The notes under the pieces were generated by a model that had not been told where the DNA came from, did no database searches, and saw only the letters and a program-made list of their open reading frames with translations. 64,000 bases of DNA from Myxocyprinus asiaticus (Eukaryota; Chordata; Actinopteri; Cypriniformes; Catostomidae): assembly GCF_019703515.2 (NCBI RefSeq), contig NC_059372.1:12899992-12963991 (forward strand), given 5' to 3'. How positions within the stretch are numbered: the stretch's first letter is position 1; each line of letters begins with the position of its first letter. Below, piece by piece: positions 34,347-46,644 of the stretch. The translations under genes and the position numbers were made by a program.

Positions 34347-36020
34347 CCATCCACTTTTCGCGCTATTTTGTTATCGACAAAGTGAAAATGCGTCAAACAT
34401 TTTTGCGAAATTTGCCGTCTTTTGCCTGTTTCCATTCAAATAGCCTTTTATCGATAAAAATGGTGTGCGTGATGATGTCATGCCTAAAAAAACACTTTGC
34501 TGCATAAGTTTTGGTTTATCGCAAAATAAATCTGCCCTTAAGCTGTTTCCATACAGAAATGTGTGTTTATCGCTAATTCGCCTCCCAGATGTCCCTATTT
34601 TTTTTCCTCCAAAGTTTTGGTAAAATGGGGAGAGTACTGAGACAATTCATTGAAATTAGCCAGCATACTGTCATTTTAATTTCACAAATAAAAGCAATCA
34701 GAAGAGGAGGAATTGCAATCAAAAGGGAACAGTTGCCCTTCTGATAGGACTGTAATATTGGTCCTGATGTTGCGCCTATCGTAGGTTCTGACCCGAAAGC
34801 AAATCGCCATGGCCCTGTTCAAGCTGGCAACCTGCATTAAGTAGTGGGGGAAACTTTCAATCTTAGTATAAGGACCATCCATCGATGTGTATATGTTGTG
34901 TGCACAGCTATTAAAGAAAAAACGATGCGTGTAATATCAGGGTTTACATACGATACATTCCTGATATTCAAAAGGCTATTTTGAACAATCATTTAATCTA
35001 AAGCATTGCCATCACAACTGCATTATGTCCCGCATATTTGTCCAGCAAATTTTAATGACCAGCTGAACTTGATTGTCATCTCAAATTAATTTTAGTGTCA
35101 TAATGCAATTTACATTATCTGAAGAAGCTCAGCAAATGCGATCAGAGGTAAAGAGGGTTAGATTTAAAATATTTAAATGTTATAAAATGTTCAAAAGCTC
35201 GTTTTCTGAAAGTGAACTCAGCATTTGACAAAAAGTTCTGATAGTTTATAGTCTTGAAAAGTGCAGAATATTCTGAGAATGTCATTCAGCTGACTTTTTT
35301 TGTGTTAAGTTTGTGTAAAGAAAAGGCCTATATAGGTCTAAAAAAATATATATTTTTTTGTTTGGTAATTTATTTTTTTTAATTTAATGCTTTTTTTTCA
35401 TTTGGTAATTTATTTAATTTAATACAGGGAATTTTGCCAGCATTTTTCTTTCAAAAGTAAACTAAATAATTTAATAGAATTGGGTTACACATTAGTGTTC
35501 CAAAAAAGCACACTGATGTTTTTCTCCTTGTATTGTGTATTTATTTTAAATTTTAAACATCTATGTGCACAGAAATTATATGTTTTTTGTATTGTGGGCT
35601 AATTCCGTGACTGCCGTCTATTATTTTGAATGGTGTGGAAAAGCAACTTTAATAAGTAAATGGATGGCTACAGTGATTAAATTAATCGCAAAGAGTGGCC
35701 ATTCATTTGTTCTCCATGCACTTGTCGATGTGCATGATACGAGATATTTGTGTTGGCACTTCTGAAAGTGTCATGTTTGCAACATCAGATCTATATGCCA
35801 TTAAGATCAATCCATAATCACGTACAATAAATTGGCTTTCAAGGATGTATACTGTTGTCATGATTATCACAGGCTAACGATTGGGGTAAATTCTGTCATG
35901 TGACTACATTTTTGCGTTAATGCCAATTTTCTCGAAAAAAAGTGTTTCCAAACCAGTTTTATGCGACATCTGAAGTATCAACATAGAGTTTATGCGCATT
36001 CCTTGGATGGAAATGTAGTT
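34347..36020. mobile_element. Possible DNA transposon relic with TTTCCATCCA ends
   Basis: Left TAGTTTCCATCCACTTTTCGCG and right inverted CGCATTCCTTGGATGGAAATGTA are mirror images at their tips. Further inside, both sides carry TTTTTGCG, GTTTCCA and GTGATGTCA/GTCATGTGA-like words. The interior has a minus-strand open frame (34882-34682) of 66 codons with no recognised domain. No clear target duplication, so the superfamily is undecided; Harbinger-like is possible. Confidence 0.4.
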
Positions 36021-37980
36021 ATTGAAAAAAAGAAATGGAAACAAAAGTATTTTAGCTAATATGAGAAAAGTGAGAGACAAAATAAGACAATAAATCATGA
36101 GTAAAAAAAAAAAAAAAAATGCTTTTAAGCTAGAATAAATCTTTAAAAAGAATTTATAAGAAAAAAAAAACAAGTAATATGAATGTACATGTAAATATTG
36201 AATACTGATGTTATCCAATATAAAAAGACCAGAGCGACATTGCAATATTGTCAAAACCAATTTGCAACCAAAACCAAATTCAGATTAGGGTGGAACGACC
36301 TGTTTTTTTTTTGACCAATGGCAGATGGGGGGTGTTCGGGAAACCCATTTAAAAAAAAAAAAAAAAAAAAGGAATTATTTTGCAATTCCATTTGGTTCTG
36401 CTAGGGGCACAAAAATAACATACTTCATCTGGTAAAGGTGGACATGGTAAAACTCTGTAAATCTGAGAGTAGTACAGATATATTAGCCAAAGTCTACACA
36501 GGCAGCATCCTGACAGAATGGAATCTCTGGGGAATGGGATCTACTGTATTCCTGTAAACCTTACTGACACTCTGCACAGCACGGGACACAAAGGGTCACT
36601 AATGCAGTGTCACTAATTGCTTAGTGTGCAGGTACCACAGGTCAGGCAGGGTCAGCGATGATTACCTCATATACTGAACATCTTGTCGTATGGGATTTCT
36701 TAGGTCATATTTTGCATAAGAAATATCAGTGCTTCAAATAACCTCAAAGTTAGGAGAAACCGTCAATAATATTCACAACAAATTTACCATCGGTAATCAT
36801 GGTTTTCATCAAACTATCATAGTTACAGATATTGTTATTATGTTAAAATCATAATAAACCAATATGGGGTGTTTAAGAGGAAGTGTTAGAAGATTTCAGA
36901 TTTAAAAGCAGTGTTAGATAAAACCAAAATAACAGTTTTATTGTACTAACTATATTATCGACAGTGAGTGAGAAATGAGACTGGTTGATTGGGACACATG
37001 CTGGACGCATCGGTATGAGCATAATGATGTAAACAATGCACATGCTTGGCGATAGATCATCTTTTTGATAAAACTATGATTGCCGTGGCACATTTTTGAA
37101 ATGATTACAAAGTTGAACTTTTACTTTTTGACTAACTGTTTTAATGATATAGAGAAAAGTACACAGTGAGACACCAGCACTCAATGTATCCATGTTATCA
37201 ACCCTTTAAATACACAAAACAGCTTGTTCTTTGAGCTATCAAGCAGATAATAAACCCCTGCCCAGCATCTTAAAACACATCTTATTACATTATTACTCTT
37301 ATACATCGCTTTCATCTCATGCATGGGGTCTGTTTTGAGGATTTTCTGGGGTGTTTAAGTGCTTAAAATACTCTAGAAATTGAGAGTGGGTTTAGATGCA
37401 GAGCCACCTCCTACCAGTAGAGGGAGTGAGAGAAAATAGAGTTCTGAGCATCTGCGGCTCTTCCATTCTGTGGTCACAGGGCAGCAAATTAAAACAATCC
37501 ATCAACATTATGGCTTTTAATCCACACATTCCCCATAAACACCTATTTCTTTACTCTCTCTCTTTTTCTCCTATACCCTCTCTCTCTCTCTTTCTTTACT
37601 CCAGGCCTTCATTCTGTATTACAACAGACACTAAATCATTAACTCACTGCAGCATGTAAAGGGGCTCTTATGTGACTGAAGACACCACAAATGAGCAATT
37701 TCAGCAGGCAGTGTTTTTAAGGGTACTGTTGGTGAAAACTTAGGTAAAAAGAAAAGTTAAATGCAGACCAGACAGTGTCATATTGTGTCGCTAAATAAGG
37801 ATTTATATAATGTGTGCTAATACTGTGTGCTAGATGTGGTCATCAGTCAGAATTGAGGGATTATAAATAACCTGCATTTGGCAGGTAAAAAGAGACAAAT
37901 TGAAAAGACTATAGAGTAAGTTATATGAGCTGTCAGAATAGAAACCCTGCTTGAAAAACTAGCAAAATCAGCAAAAGATG
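36021..37980. other. Low-copy DNA, no gene seen
   Basis: A-runs at about 36101-36118 and 36350-36370, a CT-rich tract at about 37555-37600. No splice-flanked coding segment or mobile element ends were recognised. Confidence 0.5.
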
Positions 37981-37984
37981 GTTT

Positions 37985-38075
37985 CTAGCTGGTCCAAGCT
38001 GGTCATTTATGGACATTAGCTGGTCTGAATGCTTTATCAGCTGGACTACCAGCTGGTGAACCTGGCTTTGCCTTC
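37985..38075 (+). repeat. Short relative of the 9.2-kb minisatellite
   Basis: GCTGGTCCAAGCTGGTCATT, GACATTAGCTGGTCTGAATG and CAGCTGGACTACCAGCTGG resemble the unit text at 9195-9712. Confidence 0.5.
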
Positions 38076-38464
38076 GGAGATCATTTTGGTCATTCTGGGC
38101 AAAACAACACCTACCACGTTTCCAGAACCAGTTTGACAACTGTATGCCAGTATGACCTGTTTTTTCTACCTAAAACTCATGTTTTAACATGATAGAATGT
38201 ATTTTTTTAATCTTTTGAACATATCTGGCATCGTCTTAACCGTAAACATCTAAACCTCAAAATGAATACCCCAGCACCACAATAAACCGGCACTTGAAAG
38301 GGCAAATGTTGTATCTCTAACCCAAGAGCACAATCGTTAATGCTCCCCGCCACAGCCGATTCTAACCCTTGCATTCTTCCTCCCCCTCCTCTTCAACCAC
38401 CTTTGTCATGGCCTTGCGGTGTAGGGCGAGATGCGGCAGCAATAAAACTCACTCTGCACGGAAA

Positions 38465-39465
38465 CAGGGTTGCTGCAGAGTTTTTAAAATAAAATGTAGG
38501 CTTTTTAAGACCTTTTTCAAGACTTGAACAGATAAAATTAATACTGTATCCCCATACCAAAACAAACCCACTAAAATCACAATCTAAAAAAAAGTTTAAA
38601 ATACTCATGTTTTCCACAAATATATCACATTAAAATTAGTTTATGTACCATTATATAAATAAATACAATTTAGAGGTCGACCAATACTTTTGATGATGTG
38701 TTGAAAGGCAATTAATCTGCCAATAGTTTTTTAAAATTGGTAGCCTACATTAAATGTTATTAGTCTTTCCATCCTGTGATGTTGAGGGCCAGACATAGGC
38801 TACAAGAGTCCAAATTGAATTCAATTCCATATGCAGTTTATGGTGCAACCAAAATACTAATAACCAGAAAAAAAAAAAAAGATTTGATACATAGCACGGA
38901 ACTTTTAACTTTAAAGGCTAAAATACACCTGGGACTCTTATTTTGAAATGTAAGCGCTTCACTGTTTCTAGCTGCTCATTCAAACAGGTAAGGGAAATGA
39001 AATGTATACTCCTACAATAATCTAAAACGTATTACAATATAAACAATTAAAAGTAAACATTGTCATATTTCATCAACACTATGTCATCATCATCCACAGT
39101 TGATCATTAGTAATTGCTTGTCATAAATTTCTGATACGGCTTAATGATTGCGGACTGCTCTGCAACAGCTGGAAACACTCATAAGCCCCCGCGTGCTTGG
39201 AGAAAATACAACAGTGCCATGTTTTCACTCTGAAGGACGCAGCGCAGGCATTTATTTAATTGAATCATATTCTTTTGAAGTTTGATACTCACATTAGGTC
39301 ATATCACGAATCCTGTCTTTCTGCCCCCAAATTTAAGACCACTTTAAAAGATAATTAAGAATTTTGTTGAATCATTTAAGATATTTAAGACTTGTTATGA
39401 CCTTAAATTTTAGAAAAACTGAATTTAAGACATTTTAATACTTTTAAGGATCTGCGAGAACCCTG
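38465..39465. mobile_element. Non-autonomous hAT-like element (about 1001 bp)
   Basis: The left end CAGGGTTGCTGCAGAGTTTTTAAAA is matched by the complement of the right end (CAGGGTTCTCGCAGATCCTTAAAA). Subterminal TTTAAGACxT words are on both sides. GGAAA directly flanks both edges (38460-38464 and 39466-39470). No transposase. A further repeat start (AGAGGTCGACCAATA, 38672) is nested inside. Confidence 0.65.
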
Positions 39466-39479
39466 GGAAAGCGCGTCAG

Positions 39480-39830
39480 CATGCGATAAGAGAGGCCAGC
39501 CGCATGCATGCACACCGCTGTATTCAGATGTGTAATTACAAAAGAAACGATAAGCCAATCCTGAGGGACCGCACCACTAATTACAGAGCCACCAGAGCTT
39601 CAAATTGCCATTTAAAGCAGCTATACACAATTACATGATGCCACATTCCTGGTGTCGTCTGCACTTTAAATGGTAAAACAAGGCGAGAAAGGGCCCAGGC
39701 CAGGCAAAGTCTGAGTTATGGCTGTTTACTACACCCCTGACAGCCAGAGAGGAGCAGGCCAAGGGGGAGGGTTTGGTGCAAGATGCCTCACAGGAGAAGA
39801 GGGACTTGAGAGGAAGTTGAACTGGAAGGA
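39480..39830. other. GC-richer, repeat-free segment; possible conserved non-coding DNA
   Basis: Between two mobile elements lies a stretch with several TAATTA/AATTAC homeodomain-type words (39530, 39577, 39632) and no repeat features. Function is only a guess. Confidence 0.25.
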
Positions 39831-39854
39831 TTTAATGTTTACTCTTACACTCAT

Positions 39855-40650
39855 GTGAACTTTACATTTACGCACTTGGCAGATGCTTTATCCAAAGCAA
39901 TTAAGGTACACTGCAAAAAAAAAAAAATAATAATAATAATAATTTTTTTTTGTTTTCCAGTAAAAATATCTAAACATCCTTAAAATGTGATACTTTTTAA
40001 TTCAAAAGCAAAATCACATAAGATATTACGTCTTGTTTACAGAGAAATCGAACAAAATTTAGAGAGGTTTATGCTTAAAACAAGTAAACACATTTTCCTT
40101 AACCCACTGAGTTTATTCTTATTTTTTATTTTTTTATGTTTTTGTTTGCTTTATGCTTAAACCTGACTAACTTTTGTTAGACTCAGTCTCTTTTGATTTT
40201 GCTTCTTAAAGGTGTACTCAGTAATTTTTCCTCTAAAAAGTTTCACACCTAAATAAATAAATATGAATAAACGTATAAAACCGTGGCCACTCACATGAGA
40301 TGAAGACTCCAGTCATATTAGTAACATTATAAAAACTTGTTTTATTATACATTGAGAAGGTCCCCTCATGGGGGCGGCCATGTTAGGATCACAAGACCAG
40401 CCAAATACTACTCATTTAATCTCAGTAACCACCCTGTTATTGGACAATTTCACTCAAGTATTAAATTAATCTTGGCTGACTGTGAATAGTGAATTTCTAC
40501 AATGGCATCTGTATGAAAACTATTGTGTTTAAATTATTCTACATCCATACCCCTAGGTGTCAGTCTAAGTCCAAGATGACATAACAAATATTATTGAGTG
40601 CACCTTGAAGTAAATGTATCTTGTTTAAAGAATGTGTGTGATAGTTTTAC
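39855..40650. repeat. SINE-tail fragment and fold-back MITE, 'TTTTCCAGTAAA' family
   Basis: TTTACGCACTTGGCAGATGC at 39868 is the SINE-tail text. From 39908 (ACACTGCAAAAAAA) the MITE begins: TTGTTTTCCAGTAAAAATATC, AAATCACATAAGATATTACGTCTTG; the right side ends near GTTTTACTGGAAACCAACAC (about 40636-40655). The middle (40209-40620) may be a further insertion. Confidence 0.55.
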
Positions 40651-40684
40651 TGGAAACCAACACAAACAATTATATTTTTTTATA

Positions 40685-40790
40685 CAGTTTATATACATTT
40701 TATCAGTCCTTATGATCCCTGGGACTTGAACTCACAACCCTGGTGTTACTAGCACTATGCCCTACCAGAGAGAGAGGCTAAACACACCTT
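40685..40790 (-). repeat. tRNA-derived SINE fragment
   Basis: On the minus strand an A-box-like TGGTAGGGCATAGTGCTAG (about 40750-40768) is followed by a B-box GAGTTCAAGTCCC (about 40719-40731). Tail truncated. Confidence 0.6.
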
Positions 40791-40799
40791 GAAACCAAT

Positions 40800-41480
40800 G
40801 TTTTATAAACTTAGTAGTTTACTAACTCAGTCTTTTATTCAAACAAAAGCATTTGTTCCCACACAAAATGCATTTATGTTGCAGCGCATATATATTTCGA
40901 CACATAAGAAGTGCATGCAATGCTCCACCCATGCCCCGCCTCCCTATCCTAGGAGGGCCCGAATCCCTGGGAAAACATGAGCAAGACAACCAGTGAGTGG
41001 GAAAAAAAAAGGCAGGAAAGGAAAGTTAGTCATTTTGTGGTTTGTGAGAGGAATGTCCTAACAGACATGAGGCTGCCAAAAAACCCAAGCAATTCCCCCA
41101 ACCCCCTTTTCTCGCCTCGACATCAACTATGCACACTCGAGACAACCCAAAAGCCCTCTACATGTCTTAATTTATCCAACACATGGGGATGAAAGGCTTT
41201 CTGTGCACAAACGTAAGTTTTCACAAACCTTATGTTCATCTCATGTATCTCTTAACAAAGTGAAGATCACAAACACCCACCCAGACCATCAAAGGCCTAC
41301 AATGTGTTGTGCAAGTGTAAAGAAAGCAGCCGAGTAACCTGATAGACCACTAATGATGTGGCTCATTCATTCACTGGCCGCTTACACATGGATTAAATCA
41401 AAAGCATTATGGGCTCTCTGGTCTTTAGGGGCTTGTCCACCAGGGATGATGAGATCATAATGGTGCTATACAATAAAGTT
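40800..41480. other. Low-copy DNA, no gene seen
   Basis: Open frames at 40789-41192 show no domain or splice structure. Confidence 0.45.
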
Positions 41481-41490
41481 TATGTGTGTG

Positions 41491-41543
<53 letters not shown>
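41481..41543 (+). repeat. (GT)n microsatellite
   Basis: About 30 GT units with one GC interruption. Confidence 0.97.
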
Positions 41544-41546
<3 letters not shown>

Positions 41547-41606
41547 TGAGAAATCACAGCAGATTCTACTGAATCCCATCTCATTCGCCAATTAATTTAG
41601 TGTATT

Positions 41607-41810
41607 CTACACTGATACAAACGAGCCTGAATCAGTCCATCCATCAATTACAGGAAGCTCAGGCATTAATCTAATCTGGGGCAGAACCTGATCCCGGTAG
41701 CGAGAGGAAACCGCAAATATCGACCTCTCTGCCAGGAGTTTCACGTTGTCCTCATCTTTCTTGTGCTCCAGCGTGAGAGTTTGCCCAAAACGAATGTCTT
41801 CAGAAGTCCA
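41607..41810 (-). CDS. Candidate unidentified exon (exon-like open segment)
   Basis: On the minus strand an acceptor-like TTTTATTTGTGCAG ends at 41811, followed by an open frame starting WTSEDIRFGQTLTLEHKKDE. It contains LLAERSIFAVSSRYRD and QIRLMPELPVIDGW and reaches a stop at 41607. Codon choice (many CTG, GTG, CAG, GAG, AAG) looks coding and unlike the AT-rich surroundings. It is on the same strand as the plexin exon but I cannot align it to the plexin-A Sema domain or name any family. A donor is not obvious: CCT|GTAATT (about 41652) or TTT|GTATCA (about 41616) are weak options, so the 3' edge is open. It could be an exon of another gene, an alternative exon, or a processed fragment. Confidence 0.4.
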   Translation of the reverse strand, partial: WTSEDIRFGQTLTLEHKKDEDNVKLLAERSIFAVSSRYRDQVLPQIRLMPELPVIDGWTDSGSFVSV

Positions 41811-41895
41811 CTGCACAAATAAAACTAATGATCTATTGTTAAGCCTAAAAATCGAGATGTTAAAGACCTGAAACTACACAGCAGATGAGAATTAA

Positions 41896-42477
41896 AAGGG
41901 ATAATTCACCCAAAAATGCAATTCAGATTTTCATTTATTCACCCTCATGTTGTGTTTTAAGGAATATTCCGGGTTCAATATAAGTTGAGCTCAATCAACA
42001 GCATTTGAGTCATAATGTTTATTACCACAAACATTAGGTAAGCGATTTAATCACATTAAAATCATGTTAACACACATTGTTTATGTCGTGTGCTATACTT
42101 TAGAAACAGTGAGTATTTTAATGTTTACAGATTGGCCCCATTCAATTCCATTGAAGTGCCTGTAAACCAGATTTAGCTTTTTTTTAAAGAAAAGACAAAA
42201 GTCAAAATACATTTTTGTGGTAATCGATATTATGCCACAAAAGCTGTTAATTAAGCTTAACTTGTTTTGAACCCGGAATATTCCTTTAAGTCTTAAATAC
42301 TCTTTTCCATACAATAACTTTCATAGAGTAACTTAGACATTGTGCTAAATATCTCCTTTTGTGTTCCATGGAAGAAAGACAGTCTTAGACTTATGTGTTT
42401 GGAACAACAAACATGTAGTAAATGAAGACACAAAATTATGTAAATGATTACATTTTTAGGTTGAACTATCCCATTAA
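41896..42477. repeat. MITE family A, interrupted by MITE family B
   Basis: Left arm AAAAGGGATAATTCACCC to CACCCTCATGTTGTG (41896-41956); right arm from about 42320 (CTTTCATAGAGTAAC) through CTCCTTTTGTGTTCCATGG to GGTTGAACTATCCCATTAA (42477). Family B sits between the arms, so A was there first. Confidence 0.75.
41958..42294. repeat. MITE family B, complete copy
   Basis: GGAATATTCCGGGTTC on the left and GAACCCGGAATATTCC on the right, each with TTTAA on its outer side. Arms include AGTTGAGCTCAATCAACAGC and its inverse AAAGCTGTTAATTAAGC. About 337 bp, non-coding. Confidence 0.8.
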
Positions 42478-42479
42478 CA

Positions 42480-44690
42480 CTGGGTGAGAAGAACAGAAAA
42501 TATTGCAGAATTTTTTATAGAAAGCAAATATGTGATAACGCTTGAGAGCCTGCGGTTTGTTTTCACCATTCGCCTTGAATGGCTGCCATACTTGGCATGA
42601 CATACAGGATCTGTGTGTGTGCGTGTGTTCTGCTACACTAACTTGCCAGCTGTACATGGCAGTGTGTATGTACATGTGTGCGAGTTGTGTGCACTCATGT
42701 CAATCTGGCTTTGTTCCTGCGGTGCCGCACACAGGTTGTAAATGAATATGAATGGCTATGAGAAGCCCCGGGAGGAGGCCATCTGAGGCTATGCGCACTG
42801 GGCCGCGATTAATCTTGGAGAAACTGACACGTGGGAATAACCTAAAACTGCACTCAAACAAGCCAAATAGGCCAAGAAGAAATTGTAAACTGAATGACTG
42901 TATGTCTATTCCAAACAGCCTTGTTGTTATTACCGTCAAAAATTAAAGATGGTGCTACTGTGAGTAAGGTCCATGGAGTGAAGCATCAGTGTCACCCCTG
43001 GCACCAAGTTGCACTTCAAGTGTTGTAACACGGCACTCAGAGTTCAAAGAATTTCAACTTTGACCCCATTGCTGCTGACCTTTTGAAGCATCAGCCAATG
43101 ATTACCGGACATTTCCGATGCCCAACCTAGTCTCATTGAAAGAATGTTACTATAACAAAATGTTTGCAAACTGACTTTTACATGCCACTTTCTAAGTTTT
43201 GCTGTAGTTTGCTTTTCATGTCAAATTTGCTTTTAAAATAATATGGGTTAGGTTTAAGCATTGGTTAAGGGTAAGGATTGTTTTGTTCACCTCTCATTTA
43301 CCTGTTAGGACACTATTGGTTAGGATTAGGCTAAAGTTGGTTAGGTTTAGGCTAAAGTTAGACTAGGGAAGTACGTTTTACTCATTAAAAACATCAATTT
43401 AATCTTCACCTTACAAACTATAAATTTCCTGAGATCAGGCGATGCCAGCCCTAAAATCAAAACAAGACGTTCCCTGCAGAACCTTTCATGATGAGATCAA
43501 AGTGACGCTTGATGTTGGTTTTTAGTGGTGCTTTGACGCCATATTTAGTTTGATACAAATGAAAATTAGGCTTTGAAGTATAGTTTGTCTTACAGTTGCG
43601 TGCCTGGTTGACCGTAACGAAATATTTAAAATCTTTCCACAAATTTTCAGTTGACAAACAATGCCAGGAAACATGTTGTACTTATAAAAGAACAACAATG
43701 AACATTATTAATAAAGTGTGTAATTTGTGTAATACTAGCATTACCAAACTGAACTGTAGATATCTCCCCAAATGCCATTGGTCGGCAAAATAGATAGTCC
43801 CACCCTAAACTAAAGCCATTGGTTGAGTCAACTGTGAATATCAGACTGGGTGAAATGTTTCAACAAACATAGCAATGTTTTGATTGACAACAGAGCCAAT
43901 GTTTACGCTTTTTGTGGGAATCAGCCTCCCTGATAACACACATCTGGAAGATATATTTTTTACATTGTTTGCTCATCTGCAATTCATCTGTCAAAAGACG
44001 TTTGCCAATAAGTATCTCTCAGATGTCAATAAGACATTCAGCAGATGTCTTTAAACATTTATGATTTAGAATGTTTGTAAATCTGATCTTTCTAAGATGT
44101 TTAGTAGATGTTAATTAGCTTGTGATGCTTTCCAGATGAAAAGATCTAAACAGACATCTGCGCAATGAATAGCTTACTTATAGTTGCCATTGCATATTAA
44201 GCTGGGCTAGGTATTTTATGTATTTTAATGAAAAAAATGCACACATCACATTAAAATGCTCTATAAAGATTCTGTAAAGGTCTGTGAAGAAATATTGAAA
44301 CCAAAACATAATTTTTACAGACTTTGTGCAAGATTATGTGGGCATAAATTACTGCACGTCCCTTGATTTCTGCAGGAAATTGACCTTTTTCACAGTATGG
44401 AAAAGTTCTTCAGAGGTACATAGAAAAAAATATTTTTGTGTTCTCCTTTGCTCCAAAAGCAGAGGAAACCATTAATTATTAAATTTCCACAACTTTCCAA
44501 AATACAGAGAGATGGATTTAAGGCAGTCGGAAGAGAGAAAGATGCAAAATTTACAGTCACTCCCTCAGCAGCTGTATTTCAAACACCTTGGTGACATATT
44601 TTTTTTTTTTACTTTTTTTTTAAATTAATGCCAGGGTAATATAAAACAAAGAATAATGTTATAAAATTTACACTAATTAATATATATACA
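42480..44690. other. Low-copy DNA with small repeats, no gene seen
   Basis: Includes telomere-like GGTTAGG-type degenerate units at 43244-43370 and a diverged copy of the 13.7-kb repeat at about 43735-43885 (CCAAATGCCATTGGTCGG, AAAGCCATTGGTTGAG). Open frames of 60-80 codons have no recognised domain. Confidence 0.5.
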
Positions 44691-44691
44691 G

Positions 44692-44697
<6 letters not shown>

Positions 44698-44774
<77 letters not shown>
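44698..44774 (+). repeat. (TA)n microsatellite at left edge of Tc1 element
   Basis: Long TA run ending four bases before the element's flanking TA. Confidence 0.95.
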
Positions 44775-44778
<4 letters not shown>

Positions 44779-45300
44779 CGCTACCGGTCAAAAGTTTTGA
44801 AACACTTGACTGAAATGTTTCTCATGATCTTAAAAATCTTTTGATCTGAAGACGTATGCTTAAATGTTTTAAATTAGTTTTGTAGACAAAAAATATAATT
44901 GTGCCACCATATTAATTTATTTCATTATAAAACTAAAATTTAATTAAAAAAAATGTATGACTTGGCCCAAATAATAAAGAAAAGCAGCCACTAAGTGCCC
45001 AACATAGATGGGGACTCCATCAAATCTGTTTAAAAAGCATCCCAGGGTGATACCTCAAGAAGCTGGTTGAGAAAATGTCAAGAGTACATGTCTGCAAAAT
45101 CTAGGCAAAGGGTGACTACTTTGAAGATGCTAAAATATAACAGTTTTGATTTATTTTAGATTTTTTTTTTTGTCACAACATAATTCCCATAGTTCCATTT
45201 ATGTTATTCCATAGTTTTGATGGCTTTACTATTATTCAAAAATGTGAAAAAAATTATAATAAAGAATGAGTACGTGTTTCAAAACGTTTAACCGGTAGTG
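44779..45300 (+). mobile_element. Tc1-like deletion derivative (522 bp)
   Basis: Left CGCTACCGGTCAAAAGTTTTG, right inverted CACTACCGGTTAAACGTTTTG, TA at 44777-44778 and 45301-45302. The interior retains only the text for the C-terminal end of a Tc1 transposase (about 45005-45140, GGGGACTCCATCAAATC, AAGAAGCTGGTTGAGAAAATG), with stops. Ends match the MITE at 2947-3266. Confidence 0.85.
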
Positions 45301-45302
45301 TA

Positions 45303-46640
45303 TATATGAAAATATTAAAAGGTTTGCTACGTTTATGCCGCTAATTTAAGGTGGAAATGCATCACCACAGTCTGCGAAAAGGGTCCACTGGTGTTACCTC
45401 AAATGTTTCTTAGTAGAAGTAAAAACAAAGGTCTGAGCCCACAAAGAAAAGCCCTGACTTTGCCTCAGTCAATTGAGATACAGCACAGCCCATTAGCTGC
45501 ACAGTATGGAAGGCTTTTTGTTTGTGGTCATGCTAGAGAGAGATTGTTCCTCATATTTGGCATTCGACTTCTCCCTCTTCATCAGCTCCCTCGTTCTCAG
45601 GGGGACGAATGAGAGGAGGGAAACGTAAAAGAGAGGCACTTTATCTTCCGAGCTGTAGAACAGACTATCACTTTTAACGCAATGATTTTGATGTAAGTCG
45701 CATATCCACATGAAAGGATCAATGACTAATGTCAAGAGAGGTATTTTATGATATTTCGATTCAAGATTATGTTAATAATTTCCCCCATGTGACAGGTTCA
45801 ATCATTTAACATTTAGGATACAGGACAAACTAAACATTTTCACAATAAAAGAGATAATCTTAATAGCTCTGGCTTCTATAGCCTGTTTACCGCTATTAAG
45901 ACTGTTCACACTTTGGGTTAGGGATTTAATAACTCTTCACTCACATTTGTCCTACAGACATGAATGATACCTCAAATCACATGGCTTCTTGAGAAGTGCC
46001 AATGATATGACCCTGCAGATGGGCTGCTTGTGCATAGATCAATGATATACCTCAAACTAACATGGGGATGATTAGGCTATGAATGCTTGAGTGCATTTGC
46101 ATGTGTCCACAGAGTAAAATCTGCATCCCAATTTAAAATTACTCCAGTTTCTAACACTATAGCAATAATCAACAGGCTAAATCGCACAGGAGGTAATAAA
46201 TCTGAATGTTTACTCTCTGGTGCAGTGAATATATTTCTGTAGTGTACAATGAGTGACCCGTTCAAGCCCAGCACTCCGTTCTAGCAAGATGCATGGGCAA
46301 CACAACAGGACCTCATTAAAAGAATTACATTGGCTGACACTCACAGTCTTACGCACACACATTCTGCCTGTAGCAGACACAAACAGAGCTTCCTCCATGT
46401 TGGTTTTGTCATATCACGGCTCAGCGCCTGTGATCGCACTGCTTGAAGAGTTTCTGACACCATCACTGATTCTACCACTGTTGCTATTAAAGAAACAGCA
46501 TCTGTGTGCGAGGCACAGTTAGACTGTGCTTAATGAGGCCGCAGGCCAGCGTGCGGCATAACGACAGATCTGTTTGACAGACGTAAGGACTACAGGTGTA
46601 TGTCATGTGCTTATTAAAGAACGATCAGGGTCACAAGCAT
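45303..46640. other. Low-copy DNA, no gene seen
   Basis: No mobile-element ends or exon recognised. Frames at 46210-46522 on both strands overlap and lack domains. Confidence 0.45.
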
Positions 46641-46644
46641 TGTA

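Noticed and set aside
41607..41810. Assignment of the 41.6-kb segment to the plexin Sema domain
   Set aside because: I could not align it to the Sema motifs I know for plexin-A, so it is left as unidentified.
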